From assembly GCA_022592435.1 (NCBI GenBank), contig JABYQS010000106.1:62001-126000 (forward strand): 64,000 bases of DNA. The letters run 5' to 3'. The notes below the pieces were generated by a model. It searched no databases and was not told where the DNA came from. It worked only from the letters and a program-made list of their open reading frames with translations. The DNA is from Cerioporus squamosus. Its lineage: Eukaryota > Basidiomycota > Agaricomycetes > Polyporales > Polyporaceae. Made by a program: the position numbers and the translations under genes. Shown one piece after another: positions 11,292 to 22,206 of the stretch (its first letter is position 1; the number at the start of each line of letters is the position of its first letter).

Positions 11292-12571
11292 TCATACACG
11301 GAATACATTCAGCCTGCAGTCCCAGCTACAGCTCGCAAGCACGCCCTCCTCATACAGTGACCATCCGCACCCAACCACGAACTCCGTGTGCGGGTCGTGG
11401 ATGTGCATCAGATGTGATCCGCCCGGTGCGGGCGTCGTTGACCACCTGCACCGTGAATCTCGCGTCAGCAAACCCATCCTCACACATTTCGACAGGCATG
11501 AAGTATGCGAACGTGAACTCACACTCTGCATGTCATGTCATAGCTCGCGCTCGCCAGCACGTCCGCCCGATGCGGGCTCCACTGTACCTTCCGCACCGCA
11601 TATTCGTGCCCCGCCAGATGCGTCTCGCACACCCCACCAACCGCGGGGGCCTGTGCGGCCTCTGGGCCCAGCTTCACCATGCGGCAGTCCCATACCTTGA
11701 CGACCTTGTCGACGCCCGCGCTTGCGAGGACGAACGGCCTGTACTTGTTCCAGTCTAGCGTAAGGATCTCCCCGCCGGACGCGGGGACGGTGAGCGCGGC
11801 CGCCGTGAGGGGCGTGGTGAAGTTGTTCGCGCCTGGTCCGGAGGGCACGTACGCGGGGGAGCGGAGGTCGAAGATCTTCAGCGTGCCATCAGTGGAGCAG
11901 GTCGCGACGATGTTGGGCTGGTGCGGGGAGAAGAGGGCTTGGTAGACGCAGGAGGCGTGCGCTTGGAGGGTCGTGAGCGATCTCGGACGGTCTGGTGTCC
12001 ACTGCACTTTCGTCAGGCGAGCATACGAGCGAGCGTCCAAACAACGTACGAGCTTTATAGTCCCGTCCCATGAGGAGGAGATAAACTGGTCCTTGTTGAT
12101 GTTGGACCAGTCAACGGAGAAGACTTCGCGCGTGTGCTCTTGCCAGGCACGGATCGGGAGGTCCTAGACGTGCTTGCAAACATTGAGCGCGACGTATGTT
12201 GGTATGGCGCAGACCTACCTGGATCATGATGTCCCACAGCTTAATTGACCCGTCCCCTGAGGCAGTCACCAGCTGGTTCTCGTGGATCTCAGACCATGCT
12301 ACATCGTACAGGCCGTCCTGCGTCTCGTAGCTAGCTCGCTCAACACACGCACACGGTGAACCGCTCGTGTCACTCACAACTTCTCAATCCCAAGCCCTGG
12401 TAGTCCGCCCGGGCCTGGCCCGAGGGCGACTATATGCAGCCTCCCGTTCCCGACGAGTCCGTAGTTCGCCGAGGACGCGAGCGCGAGCCTGTTGCTGTGG
12501 AACGGCGACCAGGCGAGCGAGTAGTGCGCAAAGCCAGGGGTGTGCAAGACCGACGGCGGGGGCCTGTTCAT
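11292..12571 (-). CDS. PEX7: PEX7, peroxisomal PTS2 receptor (WD40 propeller)
   Basis: This cytosolic receptor binds PTS2-bearing proteins and carries them to the peroxisomal docking complex. Five exons were read on the minus strand: 12571-12378, 12330-12219, 12163-12050, 12001-11523 and 11445-11292. The protein is a chain of WD40 repeats: GDGSIKLWD, SSWDGTIKLW (joined across an intron), CSTDGTLKIFDLR, VDKVVKVWDCR, SYDMTCRVWS and SCSWDCRLNVF. The N terminus FAHYSLAWSPFHSNRLALAS is typical of PEX7, as is the order with HIHDPHTEFVVGCGWS near the end. The length of about 360 residues fits. The start codon lies 71 bp from that of the divergently transcribed sirtuin. Other WD40 proteins are possible in principle, but the N- and C-terminal repeats fit PEX7 best. 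Confidence 0.92.
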
Positions 12572-12642
12572 CGTCGTGGACGTCGAGGACGAGTGCGGGG
12601 GCGCTGGGGGCGAGCTGGGGACGCGGGCGGGCGCTGTATCAC
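12572..12642. promoter_or_regulatory. 71-bp divergent promoter, PEX7 / sirtuin
   Basis: Only 71 bp separate the two start codons. The stretch is GC-rich without a TATA box, so both transcripts probably start from a shared bidirectional promoter, or the leaders overlap. Confidence 0.6.
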
Positions 12643-14256
12643 ATGCGTGTCTCTGTTCCTACCATCCCGGACGCCGTCCTCCGGACTGCCAACGCCCAGC
12701 ACAGACGAATCACTCCTGCGTTCGCCGTCGAACGCATCGCTCGCTTCTTGTCGAACAGAGATGCCGCGGTCCTCACCGGTGCGGGCGTGAGCGTCGACTC
12801 GGGCATCCGCGCGTACAGAGGCGAGAAGGGCAGCTACCTCAATCCGAATTACAAGTGCGTACCGTTCGTTCATTCTAGAGATGAGCTTGAAGGACTGAAC
12901 CTCTGTGCAGGCCGATATTTGTACGTGCAGATTCACTCTCATTGCGGATGAAGTACTGAGGCCGCTGTAGTACCATGAGTTAATGGAACCAACAGCGCGC
13001 GGGTTCGGCTTCAGGTCAGTAGCTGAGTAATAAGTGGCCCGGACGACTATCTGCTCACCCAATTCCGTCCAGACAACGATACTGGCAAGTACCACATTGG
13101 CATGGTGCACTGCGTACGTCCTCATGAGTCCTCAGGCTACGGTCGTATCTCGGTTATCCCCCTGTCCGCGACGCACAACCCAATCCCACCCACTATGCCC
13201 TTGCCGCTCTCCAACATGCTGCCGTCGCTCCCCATATCATTACCCAGAACGTCGATGGTCTGCATCACAAAGCCATCCAGCATGTTTGGGACGAGCCGAG
13301 GAGAAATAGTGGGATCTTAGAGCTGCACGGCACACTGCATGTACGTTGAACCAAGTACCCAGGTCATCCCCTCCGCTTAGCACGCGCTGACTTCCTGGGA
13401 CATAGAGGGTTCGCTGTTCACATGGTCACACAATCGGCAGACAGACCTTCCAGGACATGATTGCAGAAACGAATCCCCAGTGGAAGACGTTCTTGGATGA
13501 CCTTGAGCGCACGGGTACACGACCGCGGACGAACCCGGACGGAGACGTGCGTCGCTCGAGCCGACACGCCTCTCACTCAACTAAATCATCTGTGTTGTCA
13601 GGTTGTACTCCCGGAAGGCACGAGATACGACCAGTTCGTCGTCCCAGATTGCCCGAGCTGCTTACTCGAGAAGCGCCAGAACTCGATGCTGAAGCCCGAG
13701 GTCATATTCTTCGGGGAGTCCATATCCAAGGAGGTGAAAGACAGATCGTACGTCCGCTCTTCACAGTTCCTGCAGGTGTATGCTGACAAAACGTGATAGT
13801 TTCGAAATCGTTGACTCCCATGAACGGTTGTTCGTCCTTGGCACCACTCTTGCGACATTCTCTGCGTACCGGTGCGTCTGCCATGCTTCCCGCGCCACAG
13901 GGAGAGCGTTGACGCGTTGAGTCTGTTTTCTAGGCTTGTGAAGCACGCGGTTGAACAGCGCAAATCGGTGATGGTGTTAAACGTTGGCCCGACGCGTGCA
14001 GACCAGCTACTGGGCATCGAGACGATAGAGATCCCCGCCGGTGCTGTGATGCGAGATGTTGTGAAGGCAGTCTTGTACGTGCTCTACTGCCCCTTGCTCC
14101 CTCGTGTTGATTCGGCTGCTCACCCGTAACTGTTCGATTCATAGGGGGAGCGAGGTTGAGAGGAACACCGTCATTGCCCAGATGCTCGAGAGTGGCGTCG
14201 TCAAGAGGCCTCCGGACGACTACGACGACCCCATGCCTCGACCTGCTGGGCTATGA
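12643..14256 (+). CDS. SIRT4-like (class II) NAD-dependent sirtuin
   Basis: This is a predicted NAD+-dependent protein deacylase or ADP-ribosyltransferase. Ten exons were read: 12643-12854, 12911-12920, 12971-13014, 13073-13084, 13136-13340, 13406-13546, 13602-13747, 13800-13871, 13934-14074 and 14145-14256. Sirtuin motifs appear in order: AVLTGAGVSVDSGIRAYRG (NAD binding), PNYKPIF across an intron, HIITQNVDGLHHKA, catalytic His in ELHGTLH, KPEVIFFGESI and LGTTLATFSAYRLV. NPDGDV before the second zinc pair is a class II hallmark. Exons 2 and 4 are only 10 and 12 nt, and the intron 13085-13135 starts GCAAGT, a GC-AG intron. Of the usual four zinc Cys, three are seen (VRCSHGH, PDCPSC). The N terminus is short, so mitochondrial import, usual for SIRT4, is uncertain. 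Confidence 0.9.
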
Positions 14257-15019
14257 CCAGTGGTATATGTGGGTTCAATGGGTTCAATCATGAACTTCAA
14301 TAGTTTCCATCCGAATGATTCGCACGCGGCACAAGTTGTACACTACAGTACACGAGCACTAATAGCATCCTCTACTTCTCACCAAAGAAGGAGTCAGGAC
14401 GCTGTTATCATCAACATATGGAAGGTTTGGGAAATTTCACGGACCCCACGGAGCGGTCATGGGGCTTTCAGCTCTGGTGCTCGCTCGGAGGACCGTGACT
14501 GACGTACTCAACCAGTATTCAACCGCGGCCAAATATGCTCAGCATGCTGATGGACGATTAATGCATGCGGCGCTCCAATGTCTGGGGTCATCGAAAAGTG
14601 GGCATTGCGAAGTCACTTCGTTCGAAGGCTTCCCAAGCGAGAATCAATCGCTGCGCGGCACTTTCACTTTCTATCAGCTCGCACAGAAAACAAACATCGG
14701 TCCGTACGACTCACTCACACAATGCACAGGTGACAGACGACTAACTCTGCGATCCTCACAAACTAGTACGGAGAGCGCACGCGGCTATACAGCAGTCAAC
14801 CAGTGCCGTGGATCCTGCCCGAATGACAGGCCGCCAGGGTACTACTCAGTTTCGCCCTTGCATTTCCCGAACGAGTAAGTGATTGCAGTTTCCTCGTCTT
14901 GTAGATGATCATACGCATGTTGCTGAGGGGCATTAGGGAGGGACAATACGGAATGGATTCCCACGACACTCGGTACTGTACGCAGAACGAAGTTGGAATG
15001 AGATCTAGCGAGCGACTTT
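14257..15019. other. Intergenic, convergent 3' ends of sirtuin and LPMO
   Basis: I see no gene or repeat here. The two flanking genes converge on it. Confidence 0.6.
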
Positions 15020-16016
15020 TCACCCAGACCAGACAGCCTGCCCAACACACAAGACGTCAGCGCCAAGTCAACGAGTCTCAAGGTTACGAATACTCACGGG
15101 ACCAGGCTGGGTGTAGTTCTTCGGGACGGGGTACTGCACGACATTGAGTCAGAGAAGCACAGTTAGAACACTTGATAGGGCTCACGTTGATGTTGATGAG
15201 AATGCCGGGCTCCTGTGCATAGCAAGGTCAAGATCGCAGTTCAGCAAGTGCCACACGAGAGAAGAGGGGATCAGACGTACGTAGCCAGTGTACACTCCCG
15301 GAATGGCGACAAGCGGGCCTGGAGAGCCGCTGCCTCCGTTGGTGACGTTGATCTGCCCGCAGGAGATCTGGAAGGAAGAGCCCGTCGTGAGCACGTCCCT
15401 CCTTGTCTGCACTCGAGTGAATCGCTCACGTAGAACTGGGCACCACCGTACGTCGAAGCGACGTGCAGCGCGATCGCCTCCATGCGGACGAGGTACTGGC
15501 CCGTGGGGAGGTTCTTCGGGAGGGTGAACGTCACGCCCGGGACACCCTCAGCAGGGAAGCTGATGCTGCTGCCGCCGTCGGTGACCGCGGAGATCTCGTA
15601 CACCTTGAACCACACGTCGCCGTCGCCCGCAAAGTCGGAGACGTCGCCCGGGGCCTTCGCCATGTACACGTTCACGACACCGGGGTGGTAGATCGTGCCG
15701 TCGGACATGATGCCGAGCTGCCCGCCCGCCGGGACGGTGACCGTCTGCGCGGTCGGGTTCGTCTGCGAGTCGTAGCACCGGAAGTCGGCCGAGGTCACAT
15801 CGGTGACGGGGGCCTGCGTGTTGAAGTTGTTCGTCTTCCGGACGTTCACCCAGGCGGGCGTCGTCGTGCCCCCAACGACGAGGGACGGGAAGGTGTCTGT
15901 GGGTAGCCAGTCATAGGTGTCAGTTCTGGAGACCGAAGTGGATGGTGAAGTGGAAACTCACAGTGCGCGGTCGCCGAGGCGACGAGAGCGGCGAGGGCGA
16001 CGAAGGACTTCATCAT
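15020..16016 (-). CDS. AA9 lytic polysaccharide monooxygenase
   Basis: This is a secreted copper enzyme that oxidatively breaks cellulose (or other beta-1,4-glucan) chains. Six exons were read: 16016-15962, 15896-15430, 15367-15282, 15212-15186, 15133-15098 and 15037-15020. The signal peptide KSFVALAALVASATA ends immediately before His, giving the mature N terminus HYTFPSLV, so the first copper-brace histidine is in place. The second is in TIYHPGVVNVYMAKAP. Further family signs are FKVYEIS, LPTGQYLVRMEAIALH (active-site His region), GGAQFYISCGQINV and the C terminus PGPAVWSG. No CBM1 or linker follows, so it is a single-domain AA9. A TATAAAGG lies about 52 bp upstream of the start. The upstream of two adjacent ATG codons was taken as start. 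Confidence 0.93.
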
Positions 16017-17113
16017 CGTGTAAAACCTGGGAGACCGGTGCTGCAGTCTGGGTACGTCCTCCTACAACCTTTATACTCTCGGCTAAGGACGCCTTCTCGG
16101 CCTGCACATTGCCACAAAGGTATGCAACGCAGCCATACCACGCAACCATAGAGTCGGCAGAACGCTATCTGTGTCGGAAGACGTGCCGCGCCATGCCGTC
16201 GAAGCAGGTTCATCCGGTGAGTAGCGGGCAGGCATCATCAGCTTTCTCCGAGCGACTGAAGGAACGCGCTGAACGTCATTCCTCCAGAGTCCCGCACCTC
16301 CGAGAGACCAGTCTCGCGACTTCCGCTATCTCGTCGGCGCGCTGGGAGAAGGACCATGAACCAATGTAGCTCCACAGATTTGCTAGAGATCGCGATGTAC
16401 GTTGAGAGGTAGATGCATCCGACATATAACCATATTATCCGAAAGTGTACCGAAGCCGCTTCCCCGGACTGTCGAGCTGCGGGGCCCCAGCCGGAGTGCA
16501 TTGTCCGGCGAAACCAGTCGCCAGGTGGCGGATGAATGAGTAAGCTTGTTGGTCGCCGTCGAGGGTTCCTACTGGTACTGACAGCTTCGGAGGCGATGAC
16601 TGGCAGAGTAGGGCAACTATTTATAGGACAAGTTGCGCATTCACGAAATCCGCTCGACATGAGACCAAAGTGCACCTGTACTGAGGGGGTTGTCCCATGA
16701 CAAACGTTCACAGACAAGAATAGACTGACCGAAACATACCCGAACATCTGTCAGAGCGTTCAAAACATACTGAGCTTTGGCCATTTGGAGGCCATTCGTC
16801 ATCATGTATCGTCACAAGCATTGTCCCGGCAGATGTGGACAGGTGAAGATAGCTGGAGGGATGATAATGATGTCTTGAGATAACTGCGGGGTCATTCTGG
16901 GAGACTCGGGAGACGCACCCGATCACCGAAAACCGCACTCGTTGGTCCAGCATCCCGCTTTCACGAGCAGCAGCGAGAACTCCCGCAGACGACTTTGGGT
17001 CATGCAATCGCAGGCATCTTGGTGCTGACAGTTGTTCAATTGCTTGTCATCATGCGGAAAGAGAGGATCTGCAGGGTACGCATTGTGGGACAGAAAACAT
17101 CGGCACCGACATG
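16017..17113. other. Intergenic, AA9 promoter region
   Basis: TATAAAGG (minus strand, 16075-16068) serves the AA9 gene. I see no gene or repeat in the remainder. Confidence 0.6.
16068..16075 (-). promoter_or_regulatory. TATA box of the AA9 LPMO gene
   Basis: TATAAAGG on the minus strand lies about 52 bp before the LPMO start codon. Confidence 0.65.
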
Positions 17114-18229
17114 TCAATGATAGAGACCCTTCTCGTCGTATCGGTCAGCGGCGGCAGCATGTAACGTGGCAAGAGATTTCCGCAGTCTGCACGAATGAGC
17201 CATTAGTTTTCGACACAGGAGGAAACACACATGGGTAGTACGTACTCGACTTGCTCATCGTAGTACTCTCTAATCTCTTGGTACCGCTTGATCCGCTGCC
17301 GTTTGTGGAACAGCGTCAGCATCACCATGATGGCGGACATCGCTGCGGAGGAGGAAATTCAGTCATACGAGCACGTCGTGACCGAATTGTCCTTACCGGC
17401 GATGACACTAAGTCCAGTGATGACGAACTGCCATGTCTCGACGCGAGCGGGCGTTCCCGGTGTGTCTACGCACACGCCTTGCGGGCCGCAGGTTGTCTGG
17501 AAACAGCTCACACTAACGGTATGCTACGCACCGAGGCAGAAGCGTACCGATTGACACTCCTCGTTTGACTCGCAAGGAAGCCCGAGGGCTTTCGTCGGGA
17601 CGCAGACTTCGAAGCCTGAGTGACAGTAGAAACGGGGAGTCTGGCAGTTGTGTCGTGCGATGGTGTTGTTATGTGCGCCGTCGGCATACGTGGCAACGTC
17701 TAGGATGCATGGCTGACCGAGCGTCATGTTCGCATACCTACCGACCACAACAGCACAGACATCAGCGCATCGTCAGGAGCTGCCAAGAGACCCGGACGTA
17801 CGTGCACGTAGACTTCAAGCACACCGAGCCATTGTTGTTCCAGCTGCTCGCGATGCTCTGCCAGTTAGGCGGGGGCGCACACTGCTCGTCGCGGTCGACC
17901 TGGCATGACAGCCCCGCGGCCACCAACGCCTTGCACCCGCTTCCTTCATCGGGGCAGTACATCCCGTCCTTGCAGAGAGGTGGTATTGCGGTCGCATTCT
18001 CGAAGCCAAACGGAAACTCGTCGCGGCGACATGCACGAGGCTGGCAGGTTGCATTTGTAGGCCCGGAACAGAATGCAGTGTCGTCGCAGTCGCTATAGAA
18101 CTTCCCGGATACGACGTCCAAGTGATCGTGGTCCGTCGAGCATGCAGCACCTATAGGCACATCGGCCGAGGAGAATGGGACGGAGGTGAGCACGACTAGG
18201 ATGGCTATCGGTACTGAGAACATGGTCAC
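17114..18229 (-). CDS. Cysteine-rich type I membrane protein, function unknown
   Basis: Five exons were read: 18229-17802, 17737-17548, 17496-17397, 17342-17246 and a last exon ending at 17114. The product starts with a signal peptide (MFSVPIAILVVLTSVPFSSADVPIG). About 200 residues with many regularly spaced Cys follow (CSTDHD, CDDTAFCSG, CKDGMYC, CKALVAAGLSC, CESNEECQS, CGPQGVC). This resembles the Dickkopf-type colipase-fold Cys pattern that automatic annotation often assigns to such fungal proteins. After TWQFVITGLSVIA comes one transmembrane helix and a basic stop-transfer (HKRQRIKRYQ), then a short helical cytosolic tail (LRKSLATLHAAAADRY). The layout suggests a cell-surface protein exposing a disulphide-rich ectodomain. 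The ligand and role are unknown. The intron 17547-17497 is required to avoid an in-frame TAG. Confidence 0.75.
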
Positions 18230-18582
18230 GGTGTTGTTGCGGTGTTGTAAGGCGGGTTCGAGAGGATACGGACCCGGATACTTAGTAGTCCATGATTGCG
18301 AGGGGCTGACACGAGTCTCAAATGTCCGCCGCTTTGGTCTCAGGTAGCATTGGCAGATATGTCCAGTTCCAAATCGTTGTACTCACATGCAGCCTCCGTC
18401 GCGATCGCCAACTAGAACAGTATTGACGATGTCGGTATACTAAAGCGTCATTGTGGCTTGCAGCAAGGAGCTCGCACATTTGCTAGTGTGGACAGAACAT
18501 GGCGTAAGGTCGTGGTTTGAGCTCAAGGAACCTGCGTAAATATCGTGAATGACGTTGATCAACTAAAGCCACCCGTTGACAT

Positions 18583-18656
18583 GGGTCGGTGGCGTAGTTG
18601 GTTATCGCATCTGTCTAACACACAGAAGGTCCTCAGTTCGAACCTGGGCCGACTCA
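18583..18656 (+). tRNA. tRNA-Val (anticodon AAC)
   Basis: A full cloverleaf can be folded by eye. The acceptor stem is GGGTCGG with CCGACTC (one G-T pair). The D arm is GCG...CGC. The anticodon stem is TCTGT/ACAGA around the loop CTAACAC (anticodon AAC). The T arm is CTCAG-TTCGAAC-CTGGG. The discriminator is A, and no intron is present. Confidence 0.93.
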
Positions 18657-18984
18657 AAGTCTATGTTTTTCACTCATTTGACTGGGCACCGAGTCAACGG
18701 CATACATATTTAGTCTGATGTCTCTCCATCTCAAGTCTACATGTGTTTTTTGGCATACAAACACTGTCATAAATACGGGAGAATCTGGAATCGTGACCCT
18801 CTATGTGACCCTTCACTGGGCAGAGTTGTGCTATAAACATTCAAGAAATATTCAGGAAACAGGATAGACCAAGGACAACAGGAGTATGGGTAATGGGAGA
18901 ATGGACATGGAGGGCATGGACAGACATCAAGCATCTATGGTAAGTATACTGTAGGGCACTGTGACTGAGTATCATGGTGAGAGG
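18657..18984. other. AT-richer, CpG-poor flank of copy C
   Basis: There is no gene here. The base composition changes visibly here, with more A/T and few CG dinucleotides, and stays so through copy C. Confidence 0.55.
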
Positions 18985-20989
18985 TTATGGGGTGGAAGAC
19001 GAGGACACAACAGCCTGAGGTAACCCAGTCTGGCCAACATCTTCCTGCTCCTCGGGAGCCTCTGGGTTTGAGCAGACTTGCAACTCGAGACTATCAGCAT
19101 TGGACTGCACTGATGGATTTGGATTGATGGAACCTCCCAAGGATGAGATGAAGCTCGGTGTGCTGTCATACTGGTCCCTCGAGGAGTATAGTGGATCATT
19201 GGGGTGGAGTCTGACAACCATCTGGTTTGATTCTTGCAGAGCAAGTAGGAAGTGTGAAATAAGGATGGCTGAGAGGCTGCAAAGGGGATAGTTGAAAAGT
19301 GGTTCGGATGAGCATGCCATTACAGAATATAACAAGGATAAATGCGCACGGGGCAGTGAATGTGGTGACATCACTTGCACCCTGTACTCCATCTAATGCC
19401 ACCTGTCAACATGATAGTGATCATCAGCTGGCAAAGTTGGAAGCAGCAAGACATGTTTACCAAAGTTGCTGTGAAGATGAGGTGTAGAACATTCATAGTG
19501 AACAGGATGCTAATATTCAGTGTTGCAGAGTTAACCAGATCTAACAACCTTGCAGCAGGACATACATGAAATATATGACTCCTGTAGGTAAACCCAGGCA
19601 TTCAGTGATATATGGAATCCTTCAAATTGCATACAGAGAGACATACCACCTTGGAAAAGTACTTCTGACAGTGAGGGTTTCTTGGATTGTTGAATATCCC
19701 TCAAGGCACCCCAGCTGCCAGTACTCAGCCTTGTCCAGGTACTGTAGAGTTTCGACCGATGCGGTGCAGGCCCCAGCGGGGTGTGACCTGTAACCGCCCG
19801 CAGTCGCCGGAGCGGAGCGGAGGCGCCCACAATTTGCCTGATTTGGCCTGCTAAACACCCGAAAACCGAGCCAAACGCGAAAATGGGGGCCCCAAAGGGG
19901 CCGTGACCTGTGACCTACAGCTCGATGCGGTGCGGCGGAGGTCCCTGTGACCTGTGACGCGCCGCATCGGTCGAAACTCTACAGTAATGCAGATCAGTAT
20001 AATGTCGGCAGCAATGAGTGGTAATCGAGATATGATTGTTACTGTATGGGTTAAGCATAAGTTTGTGACATTGCTTGTGATTGCCAGCCAACCTACACCT
20101 TGTACATTATTAGTACCAATGTGTGTAATGAGATTGAGCAGGCCATACTTAAGGTTGAGCACAGCAGTTATGTTGTCTGTTGCAAGGCATCCCAATGGTG
20201 TGAAGCTCTCTCCAGATAAGTGATAGCCATAGATCACCTGTACCATAGACCTTGGTGTTGGCTGACATGCTTCAAGGAATGTAGACATACTCACCAGGTT
20301 AGCACCTACTGGCACTAGAGACAAAGAGAAGACAAGCAGTCCAAGGAGCCTGCTTCTGCTCAATACATGTGCACGGAGGGCAGAGAAAGCTCATAGCAAG
20401 TGTCAGGTACTATGAGTCGAGACTGGAGGCATGACTCACCTGCTCCAGGAACAAATTGCAATACCTTCATTGCCTGTCCTGCTATGACAAACAAGGAACA
20501 ACTACAAATGCCATTGAGCATTCTGCAATACTGTGTACTCCATGAGGCCATACACAAACCTCTGATCATGGTCAGATTTGCAATAGGAGGAATTCAGAAC
20601 TGCTTACCTTGTCTGATGGGAAAGATGTGAATGAGACCAAAACCATGACAAAGATTGCCATGTTAATCCATTTGTTTATGAAGAACAAGAGTGACGCTCC
20701 GCCAGGGCGCTTTGCTGTCCAGAAGCATGCCACTTCTCGATCAAATGTGATGAAGGTATCATAAATGAAGAGAACTATGGCAAGACAATGCATGAGGTTC
20801 ACTCAAATGAGCTTGTGATTGACTGAACGCACCTGAGGCTGCCACTTTGCAGTAGTTGCTTGTATAGCTGTTTGGTGGTGTCAGCAAGAGTTATCTGTGA
20901 CAACGGGCCTCACAAGATGCAACATACAAGGCGTCAAACAAGGCCACGGTGGCAGCAGCAGCAGCAGCAGCATCTGCGTCGGAGGACAT
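18985..20989 (-). pseudogene. DUF6533 7TM protein, copy C (MITE-interrupted, CpG-depleted)
   Basis: The gene starts MSSDADAAAAAATVALFDAL and shows all family exons: LFIYDTFITFDREVACFW, LLGLLVFSLSLVPVGANL, TIISRLPLIAADIILICIT, ILFTMNVLHLIF, and a tail ending SSSSTP with its stop at 18985. Micro-exons AG (20561-20560) and GT (20098-20097) keep the frame. The helix-5 exon is split by a 243-bp transposon at 19742-19984 flanked by TA. Conceptual removal leaves a continuous exon that matches the paralogues (ITWTRLS...). No other lesion was found, although the sequence is strongly depleted in CG dinucleotides compared with its paralogues. It was probably silenced first and interrupted later. Confidence 0.85.
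19742..19984. mobile_element. 243-bp TA-flanked MITE inside copy C
   Basis: The ends CTGTAGAGTTTCGACCGATG and its reverse complement form inverted repeats of about 26 bp with one mismatch. TA stands on both sides (19740-19741 and 19985-19986) as the target duplication, as in Tc1/mariner elements. The interior repeats the motif GTGACCTGTGAC several times and codes for nothing. Unlike the surrounding gene it is rich in CG, suggesting a younger arrival. Confidence 0.9.
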
Positions 20990-22200
20990 GGTGAAGTCGA
21001 AGTCGCACCCTTAGGTCGTCGAGGGGCCGAGGAATATTGCAAGGGTATCAATGGCACAATCAGGCCTTATATTTCGTGCACAGCCAACATGCAGGACACC
21101 GACTGCAGATGGTCCTTGAGGTACGCATGCTGTTTGCATCTGCCAAATCTGACCCAACCGCGTCGTCGGGGATAGAAGAGTTGTGCGAGAAGCGAGCGCT
21201 GTCGCACGTGATCACTCGCAGTTGCCCAGATTAAATGTATTGGACAACATGAAAGTTGAGCTAATTACGCAGCAGTGCATAGACCAACCTAAAGGCGATT
21301 GTGATGGTCAGCGGTCAACTATGATGGTTGTCCAGTAAACGAACGTAAGCACCAAACCAAGGTTTGCGCCCGTGTGCGAGGCACGGGCGATTGAAACGAA
21401 GACCACGGCCGCGACTCGGACTGGATGAGGCGGTGCCGCGGGTATATACATCTCACTTCCCCAACTTGATAGTGACGCAAAGAGATGGATAGAAGAGCCT
21501 GTGGGCTGTTGACCTAAAGATTCAGAAGAACCTCAGCGCAACTAAGCGGATCACTGGCGTGCGCACGATGAAGAGCAACTGACCTTCGAGAACCGTATGT
21601 CACTGCCCATCCACAGCTTCGTGCAACGATGAGGCGAGTTCAATCTTCCGGGCTGTACGTCGCACGACCGCTGGCCATGACTGCGACCAGTGTCGTTGCG
21701 GAGGCGAGCTGAGCCGACCCAGGGATATGTATGATGAGCACCGCTGGTAAGGCGACAGGAAGCCCAACAGGACCATCTTCCCAATCGCCAGACTATCACA
21801 TCCGCCACGCCACAGCTCGAGAGCGAACAACAAACGTGTGTGATTGCACTTGCGCGCGAGCATCTATAACGACACAATAACTGGGAGCTAGAAACGAAGG
21901 TCAGAGCAGTAGGCGGGGTAGCGGGATGTGACGCTGAGATGTGGTGTGCTATAATAGAACTACACCCTGATTGCATGGGTGTGGACCGCGAAGAGAGATA
22001 TTGAGGGTTGGCAGCCGGACGACAGGGAGTGGGAGCATGGAGATGGAGAACGCGGGGGAAACGAGCAGACCGGAAGAGACGAGCAGAAACGCACAACAGC
22101 AAGACATGAGGAGCACTGCCCGGGGCGTAGTGGTCGTGCATAAGGCCTGAGGAGGGGTGTCGCGATTGCCAACCCAGCGGCGTGGGAGTGGCGACCCCAG
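20990..22200. other. Upstream region of copy C
   Basis: CCTTATA (minus-strand TATAAGG) at about 21064-21070 sits about 75 bp before the copy C start. GCGCAAACCTTGG on the minus strand near 21360 resembles the conserved upstream module of other copies. No gene is supported. Confidence 0.5.
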
Positions 22201-22206
22201 CTACTA

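Noticed and set aside
17482..17548. Premature TAG in the cysteine-rich membrane protein
   Set aside because: A 51-nt intron with GTACGC donor and TTTCCAG acceptor removes it and restores the conserved Cys spacing.
19742..19984. The MITE acting as a new intron in copy C, since its ends give GTAGAG...CTACAG on the minus strand
   Set aside because: Splicing at those sites would leave four extra bases, which shifts the frame, so it would not rescue the gene.
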